Origin: Ignavibacteriota bacterium
Lineage (GTDB): Bacteria > Bacteroidota > Ignavibacteria > UBA10030 > SZUA-254
Assembly (NCBI GenBank): GCA_016191715.1
Contig: JACPVN010000359.1
Coordinates: 1 to 14,570, forward strand
Length of the DNA: 14,570 nt
Reading direction: 5' to 3'
Shown here: positions 1 through 6,275 of the stretch, piece after piece
Layout: every line of letters starts with the position of its first letter
Position numbering within the stretch: the first letter of the stretch is position 1
The notes under the pieces: model-generated
Told to the model about the DNA's origin: nothing
The model's input: the letters and a program-made list of their open reading frames with translations, nothing else
Databases searched by the model: none
Made by a program: the position numbers and the translations under genes

Positions 1-1140
1 CCACTGAACAAGTTCCGATGGTTTCTTTTTTGTGCGGCACATAAAATCAAGAAAAAATAATCCGGCAAGAATTCCATCCCGCTCCGGCACATGATTACGG
101 AACGCGTAGCCGCCGCTTTCTTCGCCGCCGATGAGCGCATCGGTTTCTATCATCTTCGGAGCGACAAACTTAAAGCCGACTCCTGTTTCATGAACAGGGA
201 CGTTGTACATTTTCCCAAGCGCATCAAGCATAGAAGTTGTGGAAAGTGTTTTGACAATTGCGCCTCGCTCGCCTTTTACTTCAAGTAAATACATGGCAAG
301 CAACGCGTAGGCGCGTAGTTGGTCAATGAACTGTCCGTTTTCGTCTGCGAAACCGCATCGGTCTGCATCGCCATCAGTGATGAGAAGAACGTCCGCGTTG
401 AGTTCCTTCACTTTTTGTAAGCCGACATTGATGTTCGGAATAATCGGTTCAGGGCGACTCATCTCAGGGAACATCGGATTTCGCTCGCTGTGAATTTCCA
501 TGACTTGAGTTTTTCCACCGTCAAGCAAACGCGAGAACCAACCAGCGCCGTTTCCCCACATCGGCTCGACAAGGACTTTAAAACCCGCCTGTTTAATTGT
601 ATCGAAATCAACCATGCGGCGAAGTTGTTCATCATACGCAGGAACCGGGTCGAACTTCATTATCATGTTGGATGAAAATCCGTTTGCAAATTTCATTCGC
701 TTTACATCGTTGATGTTATCGGGAATAAGCGCTTCGATTTTCTTCAAACCTTCCGGGTCAATCGCTCCGCCGTTTTCATCACGCACTTTAAAGCCGTTAT
801 CGGTTGGCGGATTGTGACTTGCCGTGATGTTGATTGCCGCAAGCGCCTTTTGCACTTTTACGCTGAACGAAATAACGGGAGTTGGAATTCCTCCTCCACA
901 AAAGTGAACCGGAATTCCGTTCGCCGCGAGAACTTCCGCCGCAGTCGCCGCGAAATTTTCCGAATGGAATCTTCTGTCGCCGCCGACTACAACACCGCGT
1001 TTGAGTTGTTCCGAAGAGTAAACTGATTGAAGATAGTTTGCAAATCCTTGAGTGCATCGCCGGACGTTGTCGAACGTGTAATCTTCTGCAATAACGCCGC
1101 GCCAGCCGTCAGTTCCGAATTTGATAGTTAAGAAATTCAA
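1..1140 (-). CDS. Phosphoglucomutase/phosphomannomutase (alpha-D-phosphohexomutase), 3' end outside window
   Basis: Enzyme of the alpha-D-phosphohexomutase superfamily, which moves phosphate between C1 and C6 of glucose or mannose through a phosphoserine; cytoplasmic, feeding glycogen, nucleotide-sugar and envelope synthesis. The 380 codons in the window read KFGTDGWRG at the N-terminus, the phosphoserine loop ITASHNPP, the metal loop TDGDADRCGF and the sugar-binding loop GGEESGGY, followed by VPERDGILAGL. These are the domain 1, 2 and 3 signatures in the right order; domain 4, the phosphate-binding domain (roughly 80-90 residues in the family), lies beyond base 1. No in-frame ATG precedes the first conserved motif. 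TTG at 1138-1140 is chosen because it is preceded at 8 nt by AAAGGA and places KFGTDGW at residue 6. The gene starts 32 nt after the stop of the Toprim-like gene, so read-through from that pair is possible. Whether glucose or mannose is the main substrate cannot be told from motifs. Confidence 0.93.
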   Translation of the reverse strand, partial: MNFLTIKFGTDGWRGVIAEDYTFDNVRRCTQGFANYLQSVYSSEQLKRGVVVGGDRRFHSENFAATAAEVLAANGIPVHFCGGGIPTPVISFSVKVQKALAAINITASHNPPTDNGFKVRDENGGAIDPEGLKKIEALIPDNINDVKRMKFANGFSSNMIMKFDPVPAYDEQLRRMVDFDTIKQAGFKVLVEPMWGNGAGWFSRLLDGGKTQVMEIHSERNPMFPEMSRPEPIIPNINVGLQKVKELNADVLLITDGDADRCGFADENGQFIDQLRAYALLAMYLLEVKGERGAIVKTLSTTSMLDALGKMYNVPVHETGVGFKFVAPKMIETDALIGGEESGGYAFRNHVPERDGILAGLFFLDFMCRTKKKPSELVQW

Positions 1141-1148
1141 AAAAAATA

Positions 1149-1154
1149 TCCTTT
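1149..1154 (-). promoter_or_regulatory. Ribosome binding site supporting the TTG start of the phosphohexomutase
   Basis: On the minus strand the sequence AAAGGA lies 8 nt before TTG at 1138-1140, separated by TATTTTTT. It is the only good Shine-Dalgarno match near the conserved N-terminus, and no ATG or well-placed GTG exists in frame. This decides the start. Confidence 0.6.
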
Positions 1155-1172
1155 CTGCCTGTTTTTTGATAT

Positions 1173-1778
1173 TTACCACGTAGGAGTGAATACTTTTAAT
1201 AATGTAATAGTTTTCTTCAAGCTAAGTGAGTTTTTCTGTGCTATTATAGGGTCCCAATAATTTTGAACATATTCTATTAATCTACCATTGTAGTTTGGTC
1301 CGTGACTACGAATGCTTTTTGCCGGAGGGATAATATCTTCTTTCAACTCCCGATTTTTAGATTTCCTAACAATATTCATGAGAACTTGCTTCGGGTCAAA
1401 AATATTTTCAACATCTGAAGGGATCATATTGATGTTAATTCGAAAGTAATCAGAAAATTGTTCTCTATGGGCAAGAAGCCAAGCTTCGGTTTCTCGTACT
1501 GCAACACGAAATACCAGATTTGGATGTTTTTGTTCGGGTAGCCAATCTCGTATCAGAAATGGGGCACACTCAATCTGATCAAGATCTGTCAACACTAAAA
1601 AAGGAATGTTTTTAGCAGCATTATTAAATCCATGTATAGTATTTTTTAAATAACCAAAACCCCCACGATTATAAACTGCGCCAATTTTAAATTGTCTTCC
1701 GGAAACTTTAAGGATTTTTCTTAGAACTGCTTCGCTGAGATTATCTTCAACAGCAAGATTGATTGGAATAGGACTCAT
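1173..1778 (-). CDS. Toprim/DUF4276-like protein, second gene of an ATPase-Toprim pair
   Basis: A 201-residue protein that I read as a small Toprim-fold protein of the DUF4276 kind. Visible support: a beta strand followed by an acidic start, LAVEDNLSEAVLRKIL (E11); a hydrophobic strand ending in an acidic pair, FLVLTDLDQIE (D65, D67); and RETEAWLLAH (E97, E99), which resembles the E-x-E-A-W-L-L block typical of DUF4276. This layout (glutamate, then DxD, then further acidic residues) is that of Toprim metal sites in OLD-family and related nucleases. Its ATG overlaps the TGA of the upstream ATPase by 4 nt (ATGA), so the two are translationally coupled. In OLD and GajA proteins ATPase and Toprim parts are fused; in PARIS they are separate (AriA/AriB). 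By analogy this protein would be the effector (nuclease) held by the ATPase. That role is inference. No signal peptide or membrane segment is seen. Confidence 0.68.
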   Translation of the reverse strand: MSPIPINLAVEDNLSEAVLRKILKVSGRQFKIGAVYNRGGFGYLKNTIHGFNNAAKNIPFLVLTDLDQIECAPFLIRDWLPEQKHPNLVFRVAVRETEAWLLAHREQFSDYFRININMIPSDVENIFDPKQVLMNIVRKSKNRELKEDIIPPAKSIRSHGPNYNGRLIEYVQNYWDPIIAQKNSLSLKKTITLLKVFTPTW

Positions 1779-2923
1779 TCAAATAACTCAAGTTGTGAGA
1801 CATTATTCGGTGAAGTATAGGGAAGAGTAGCTTCTCCGATGCTTAAACCAGAATTTAAAAGTTCAACGATATCTCCTTTCGTTGATGCAATTTCAATAGT
1901 CGTTCCTTCCATAGAAGGGCGCAGTAAGAGTACTTCATCACCCCCTATACCCTTATCTGAAAGAAGGTCAAAACTATGTGTGCTTAACATGATCTGTCTT
2001 TTTTTCTGACGTTGAATTCTATAAATTAAGGATGCTAAACGAGATACAATACCTGAATTCAATGACAATTCTGGTTCTTCAAATAACAGTAAGGAATCAC
2101 TGTCGAAGAGAGTCCATAAAAGTCCTAATAAACGAAGGGTACCATCAGAAAATTGATCTTCTCTTTGTTTTGCACCAAGCGGTCTCCAATGTTCATATAT
2201 TGCTTCTAAGTGGGGTATTCCCGTGTTATCCTGTATGAATGATAATTCTTTTAATTGTGGGACGGCAATTCTCAGAACATGTTCTATCTTTTTTAATCTG
2301 GGTTTTCTAATTCTTTCTTGTGTCTTTGCAACTTGTTCTAAAAAATTTCTTCCAAAAGGATCGTCTGGCAATCCTGGTCCTGAAAAAGCTTTTGGGTATC
2401 GCACCAGCTGAGGAACGAGATGCATATAAGATATTGATTCGAAGAACCTTGCAATTTCGCGAAATTTAACATTAGCAGTAATTTGCTCAAGGTGTGTTTG
2501 AGTTAGAAGTAATGGGTCAGATTTATCACGTTCATCAGGACGATCGAGGAGTTTTTCTCCATTTTTCCAAGCTCTTTCATAGGAAATGATGGGGAGGCGG
2601 AAACCTCGTGGTTCTTGTTTGATACCGATTTCATATTTCCACATCGGACCTGTGTTTTGCGCCTCTGAAAGATGAAGGGAAATTTCTATTTCTGGATATT
2701 TTCTAGCCGCAAGACATCGAATTTTTGAAACTCCTCCTCGGTCTTCTACAGCTTTTTGCAATCCCCCGCCTGGCTTAGAAATATCTCTGAGAAATTTAAC
2801 GACATCGAGAAAATTTGATTTTCCTGATGCATTAGGACCAACAATAAAAACACGTTCTGTAAGCGCAACATCTACAGTGCGAAAATTCCTCCAATTCTTT
2901 AATCCAATATGAGTTACAATCAT
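1775..2923 (-). CDS. ABC/RecF-type AAA ATPase (AAA_21/OLD-like), first gene of the pair
   Basis: A 382-residue cytoplasmic ATPase of the SMC/RecF/OLD class. The N-terminus MIVTHIGLKNWRNF is the usual first strand of RecF-like ATPases. Walker A is GPNASGKS (residues 29-36). The signature region is FSDGTLRLLGLLW (from about 258). Walker B is LLLFEEPELS with catalytic Glu283, and the H-loop is LSTHS with His316. Between residues about 60 and 250 there is an insertion of mixed helices with no long heptad coiled coil, as in small AAA_21/AAA_15 proteins and unlike true SMC or Rad50. No Toprim domain follows; that function is probably carried by the overlapping downstream gene. Such ATPases act as sensors or regulators in OLD, Gabija, retron and PARIS defence systems. 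The DNA is AT-rich: row 2041-2100 has 20 G/C of 60, against 34 of 60 in the neighbouring mutase at 901-960. No strong Shine-Dalgarno precedes the ATG, only GAAAGATAAAT. Confidence 0.88.
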   Translation of the reverse strand: MIVTHIGLKNWRNFRTVDVALTERVFIVGPNASGKSNFLDVVKFLRDISKPGGGLQKAVEDRGGVSKIRCLAARKYPEIEISLHLSEAQNTGPMWKYEIGIKQEPRGFRLPIISYERAWKNGEKLLDRPDERDKSDPLLLTQTHLEQITANVKFREIARFFESISYMHLVPQLVRYPKAFSGPGLPDDPFGRNFLEQVAKTQERIRKPRLKKIEHVLRIAVPQLKELSFIQDNTGIPHLEAIYEHWRPLGAKQREDQFSDGTLRLLGLLWTLFDSDSLLLFEEPELSLNSGIVSRLASLIYRIQRQKKRQIMLSTHSFDLLSDKGIGGDEVLLLRPSMEGTTIEIASTKGDIVELLNSGLSIGEATLPYTSPNNVSQLELFE

Positions 2924-2950
2924 ATTTATCTTTCAAATATATTTTTGATA

Positions 2951-2976
2951 AGTACTATAAATACATTAACAGTACT
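2951..2976. repeat. Two AGTACT boxes 20 bp apart upstream of the ATPase gene
   Basis: The self-complementary hexamer AGTACT occurs at 2951-2956 and again at 2971-2976, a 20-bp step close to two helical turns. The boxes lie 28-53 bases upstream of the ATPase start in a short AT-rich intergenic region (2924-3069). The spacing suits an operator for a dimeric repressor, but no regulator is encoded in the pair, so this is only a suggestion. Nothing else was recognised in this intergenic stretch, including a clear terminator for the porin gene. Confidence 0.3.
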
Positions 2977-3069
2977 CTTCATACATCAAATTCATAGTTT
3001 AATATAACAATAATATATATTTAGAATACAAGTATCAAGATTATTTCGTGGGTGAAATATAAAACCGTC

Positions 3070-4128
3070 TTAATTCCCAGCATTCAGTGCATACTGAAAG
3101 AACAACATGACAGTAGAGTATTGGAATGTCTGATTATGCTGGAAGTTCAGTTGCATCTTGATTTCATTTTCCGGGTACCAGTTCAATCCTACATGGTAAC
3201 TTCTGTTCACAGGATATGTTTCGATGAATTTACCACCGCCGATATAATTGTATGAGTAATAATTCCACCAATCAAATCGGGCGGCAATTTCAACCTCATC
3301 GGAAGTTTTCTTTCTAAAATCAACATGGAAGCCGGAAGTTGGAAGTGATGTGAGTCCATTTACTTTGAGATATTCAATTTCAAACCAATTATCATTGTAG
3401 TTAATTTTACAATCTACTTCCCAGAAAAGATTTTCATCTGAGTTATAATCGTCGTAATAAAAATCATTTTTGTCATTCGTGTAAGCGAAACTTCCCTGTA
3501 GTTCAACATTTAATTTTTCTTCCATAATTTCACTTTGATAAGGGATGAAAGACAATTTCCCGGAATAGAGAGAAATATTATCGTCGGCAGAATTACCGCC
3601 TCCCGCCGAAAGATTCAAAGCATACGTCAGCCGATGTTCAAGAAGTTTTCCTCGAACCTGAACGCCTTGTTGCCGGCCGGGAGTGATATTTTCCACTGCG
3701 AGAGCACGGTTGATAAAAAGTAAGTTTGCATCTTTAATCAAATATTCCTTTCCAAACGGAACTTTAAACTGACCGGCATCAATGTTCAGGTACTCTCGAA
3801 AATTGTAGGAGAGTTTCAAATCAAGTAAGGAGAAATTATTGTTAATATCTCCCTGAAAATAAAAAGAGAACTTTTGCGTCGGCAATGTAAAAAGATACAG
3901 TCGGGTTCTTTTTCTCCAATTTCCAATGAGATCGGTTTCAGTTCCATCGTTTATAAGTCCACCTTCGAGTTGTGCCAACACTCCAATTTTCGGCTGATTC
4001 AATCCCAAGAATGATTGCACCGTCTCGGAGACTGACGATGAATCTTTGTCTTGCGCTTTACAATAAACAATGGACAACGAGCTAAGAGTTAACAGCAGAG
4101 TGATTTGAGTTAAAATAATTTTCTTCAT
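3070..4128 (-). CDS. Outer-membrane porin of the phosphate-selective porin O/P type
   Basis: A 352-residue predicted outer-membrane beta-barrel. Residues 1-25 form a signal peptide (MKK, hydrophobic core, then YCKAQ). The mature protein alternates short amphipathic strands with polar turns. The stretch LSYNFREYLNIDAGQFKVPFG (GQFKVPFG at 119-126) followed by RALAVENITPGRQQGVQVRG (141-160) is the characteristic core of the OprO/OprP-like family. The last strand, MLFFQYALN near the C-terminus, is a plausible BAM-recognised strand. The gene begins inside the stop region of the ORF6N gene (ATGA overlap at 4125-4128), so its translation is probably coupled to it. The family name implies phosphate or polyphosphate uptake, but such proteins in this group of bacteria are mostly uncharacterised and the substrate cannot be read from the sequence. 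No phosphate genes lie nearby. Confidence 0.8.
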   Translation of the reverse strand: MKKIILTQITLLLTLSSLSIVYCKAQDKDSSSVSETVQSFLGLNQPKIGVLAQLEGGLINDGTETDLIGNWRKRTRLYLFTLPTQKFSFYFQGDINNNFSLLDLKLSYNFREYLNIDAGQFKVPFGKEYLIKDANLLFINRALAVENITPGRQQGVQVRGKLLEHRLTYALNLSAGGGNSADDNISLYSGKLSFIPYQSEIMEEKLNVELQGSFAYTNDKNDFYYDDYNSDENLFWEVDCKINYNDNWFEIEYLKVNGLTSLPTSGFHVDFRKKTSDEVEIAARFDWWNYYSYNYIGGGKFIETYPVNRSYHVGLNWYPENEIKMQLNFQHNQTFQYSTVMLFFQYALNAGN

Positions 4129-4709
4129 CGCAGTCGTTTTGATTGTGAAATTGATTGAGCGTCATCATCATCGTTTCTCGCGAAGCCGATTGGACGTTTC
4201 TTAGGAAGCGGAGGTGGAGGAACGGAGAGTTTTTTTAGTTCGTTCAGAATATAGATAATCGTTTTCTCGTGAAGGTCAAGGCGAGTTATAAGTTTGCCTT
4301 CAAGTTCGGATAGTTGTTGTGCGAGTATTTTGTTGTTAGCAAGAGCATCACGCATTTTAATAAAAGCACGAACTACAAACACACTCATTTGCACCGCACG
4401 GGAACTGTTCAACACATTCGCCGCCATGATTGCGCCATGTTCGGTGAAGGCGAGCGGGAGTTTTCGCCGCCCGCCATGCTTTCCTTTTGATGTCGCATTT
4501 TGCGATATCAAGTTTTTAAATTCATCTTCGGTTAACTGAATGGCAAAATCCTCAGGAAACCGAGTGATATTTCTTCTGACTTGCTCATTGAGCCGCCTTG
4601 TCTCAACTCCATAAATCTTCGCAAGGTCACTATCTAAGATTACCCGTTCCCCCCGAAGAGTCACTATCAATGATTCAATCGAAACAAGAGATTGGGTTTG
4701 CTTTTTCAT
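4125..4709 (-). CDS. ORF6N-domain protein (phage/KilA-type DNA-binding family)
   Basis: A 194-residue protein whose first ~115 residues match the ORF6N domain: LRGERVILDSDLAKIYGVETRRLNEQVRRN, then RFPEDFAIQLTEDEFKNL, then a stretch beginning GKHGGRRKLPLAFTEHG and ending in MAANVLNSS. ORF6N is named from a phage protein and is associated with KilA-N/Bro-type DNA-binding proteins; many bacterial genomes carry copies of unknown role. Residues about 125-160 are leucine/glutamate-rich helix, possibly a short coiled coil for oligomerisation. After it comes a proline run (PPPPLPKK) and a charged, probably disordered tail (NDDDDAQ). The start codon follows the enolase stop after a single base, and the end overlaps the porin start, so it sits in the middle of a compact eno-ORF6N-porin row. 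The best guess is a DNA-binding accessory protein, perhaps phage-derived; its target is unknown. Confidence 0.85.
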   Translation of the reverse strand: MKKQTQSLVSIESLIVTLRGERVILDSDLAKIYGVETRRLNEQVRRNITRFPEDFAIQLTEDEFKNLISQNATSKGKHGGRRKLPLAFTEHGAIMAANVLNSSRAVQMSVFVVRAFIKMRDALANNKILAQQLSELEGKLITRLDLHEKTIIYILNELKKLSVPPPPLPKKRPIGFARNDDDDAQSISQSKRLR

Positions 4710-4710
4710 T

Positions 4711-5985
4711 TTAGAACGCGCTCATCCCCGGATAAATCGCTGTAATGTCCAATTCTTCTTCGATGCGAAGAAGTTGGTTGTACTTTGCAACGCGGTCTGT
4801 GCGACTTGCAGAGCCGGTTTTGATTTGTCCCGCGTTTGTTGCAACCGCGATGTCGGCAATCGTTGTGTCTTCTGTTTCACCGCTCCGGTGACTGATGATT
4901 GTCGTATAGCCGTTTCGCTTCGCGAGTTCGATACAATCAAGCGTCTCGGTCAGCGTTCCGATTTGGTTGACTTTGATGAGAATAGAATTTGCTACTCCTT
5001 GCTCAATTCCTTTGGCAAGAATTTCCGTGTTCGTTACAAACACATCATCACCAACGAGTTGCACTTTATCGGCAAGCGCATCAGTGAGCATTTCCCAACC
5101 CTTCCAATCGTTCTCCGCCATACCGTCTTCAATCGAGATGATGGGATATTGCTTTACCCACTTCTCATAGAATTTCACCATCTGCTCTGCACTCTTTGAT
5201 GATTTGTCTGATTTGTAGAAAACATACTTTCCTTTTTGCCACATCTCGCTTGATGCGACATCGAGCGCAAGGTAAATATCTTTGCCCGCTTTGTATTTTG
5301 CATTTGTGATTGCTTGAAGAATTACTTCGATGGCTTCATCGTTCGATTTCAAACTAGGCGCAAATCCGCCCTCGTCGCCGACGGAAGTGTTGTACCCTTT
5401 TTTGTTCAGCACCGATTTGAGCGAGTGAAAAACTTCTGTTCCCATGCGCAACGCTTCGGCAAAACTTTCAGCACCGACAGGGACAATCATAAATTCCTGG
5501 CAATCAACATTGTTATCCGCGTGTTTTCCGCCGTTGAGAATGTTCATCATCGGGACGGGAAGCACTTTCGCATTCACCCCGCCGAGATAACGGTAAAGAG
5601 GAAGTTGAAATGCAGTTGCCGCCGCTTTAGCTGTTGCAAGCGAAACGCCGAGAATCGCGTTCGCTCCGAGTTTTGCTTTGTTATCGGTTCCGTCGAGAGC
5701 GCAGAGCATCATGTCAATGCCGACCTGATTGGTCGCATCGAATCCGATGAGTTTCTCAGCGATGACATTGTTCACGTTCTTCACCGCTTTCAGAACGCCT
5801 TTGCCGTTGTAGCGTTTTTTGTCGCCGTCGCGAAGTTCAATTGCTTCATGTTCGCCGGTGGATGCGCCGCTCGGTACAGCCGCACGTCCGGACACGCCGG
5901 ATTCCAGCATCACTTCAACTTCAACAGTAGGGTTTCCCCGTGAATCTAAAATCTCACGGGCATAAGCATCAATAATAGTAGTCAT
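4711..5985 (-). CDS. eno: Enolase (phosphopyruvate hydratase)
   Basis: Glycolytic enzyme converting 2-phosphoglycerate to phosphoenolpyruvate with two Mg ions; cytoplasmic and, in many bacteria, also part of RNA-degradation complexes. The 424 residues match the normal family length from start to end. Visible landmarks: ARE-ILDSRGNPTVEVEV near the N-terminus, the flexible substrate loop SGASTGEHEA (39-48), catalytic Glu205 in VGDEGGFAP, metal ligands Asp242 (LALDVASSE), Glu286 (SIEDGM) and Asp313 (VGDDVF), the catalytic base Lys338 in the signature ILIKVNQIGTLTET, the SHRSGETEDT loop and Lys389 (QIKTG). The start is fixed by the conserved N-terminus and by TTGGAG 8 nt upstream. Codon use is GC-rich (row 5641-5700 has 33 G/C of 60). 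It is the first gene of a tight row with ORF6N and porin, an unusual neighbourhood for eno. Confidence 0.98.
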   Translation of the reverse strand: MTTIIDAYAREILDSRGNPTVEVEVMLESGVSGRAAVPSGASTGEHEAIELRDGDKKRYNGKGVLKAVKNVNNVIAEKLIGFDATNQVGIDMMLCALDGTDNKAKLGANAILGVSLATAKAAATAFQLPLYRYLGGVNAKVLPVPMMNILNGGKHADNNVDCQEFMIVPVGAESFAEALRMGTEVFHSLKSVLNKKGYNTSVGDEGGFAPSLKSNDEAIEVILQAITNAKYKAGKDIYLALDVASSEMWQKGKYVFYKSDKSSKSAEQMVKFYEKWVKQYPIISIEDGMAENDWKGWEMLTDALADKVQLVGDDVFVTNTEILAKGIEQGVANSILIKVNQIGTLTETLDCIELAKRNGYTTIISHRSGETEDTTIADIAVATNAGQIKTGSASRTDRVAKYNQLLRIEEELDITAIYPGMSAF

Positions 5986-5993
5986 TGTTTGTT

Positions 5994-5999
5994 CTCCAA
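5994..5999 (-). promoter_or_regulatory. Ribosome binding site of eno
   Basis: TTGGAG on the minus strand, 8 nt before the enolase ATG at 5983-5985. It is one of the few good Shine-Dalgarno sequences in the window, consistent with a highly translated gene. Confidence 0.6.
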
Positions 6000-6058
6000 A
6001 GAATTGTTTTCAAAAAAGTGTAGTGAATATCGGCATATTCAAATCAAAATTCAAAGAA

Positions 6059-6121
6059 ATTGAATCATTCACGATTATGCCCCTGTATCATTCTATAAAT
6101 GATTCAATGACATAATGATTC
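6059..6121. repeat. Inverted and direct repeats in the divergent eno / T9SS-cargo intergenic region
   Basis: ATTGAATCATT at 6059-6069 is perfectly complementary to AATGATTCAAT at 6098-6108 (11-bp arms, 28-nt loop). The core AATGATTC recurs at 6114-6121, giving a direct repeat with a 16-bp step beside the inverted one. The group lies between two divergently transcribed genes (about 75-135 bases upstream of eno and 85-215 upstream of the cargo gene, depending on its start). It could be an operator or a long stem in a leader. There is no T-tract typical of a terminator. The rest of the region (5986-6206) shows no confident promoter. Confidence 0.5.
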
Positions 6122-6275
6122 TATCGTCAATTATTAATTTAAGGTAGCCCTAATCTTCTGTCCTGAAAAAGAAAGTAGATGGAAAGTTGCATTTCATAGG
6201 GAATTGATGTCACATGCTTTTTCATTTCTTTTTTGTAGATTAGCACAATTCATGTATCAATCATTCGAGAATATC

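Noticed and set aside
91..1057. Short plus- and minus-strand open frames in the first kilobase
   Set aside because: The continuous minus-strand frame from 1140 to 1 encodes all phosphohexomutase motifs; the others are shadows.
2924..2950. TATATTTG before the ATPase ATG as a Bacteroidota TAnnTTTG promoter element
   Set aside because: It would leave a leader of only a few bases, and no -33 TTG-type element is found at the right distance.
5314..5943. Long open frame on the plus strand within eno (209 codons), and another at 4774-5199
   Set aside because: Both are antisense to a complete, well-conserved enolase; the translations have no recognisable domain, and open antisense frames are expected from its codon use.
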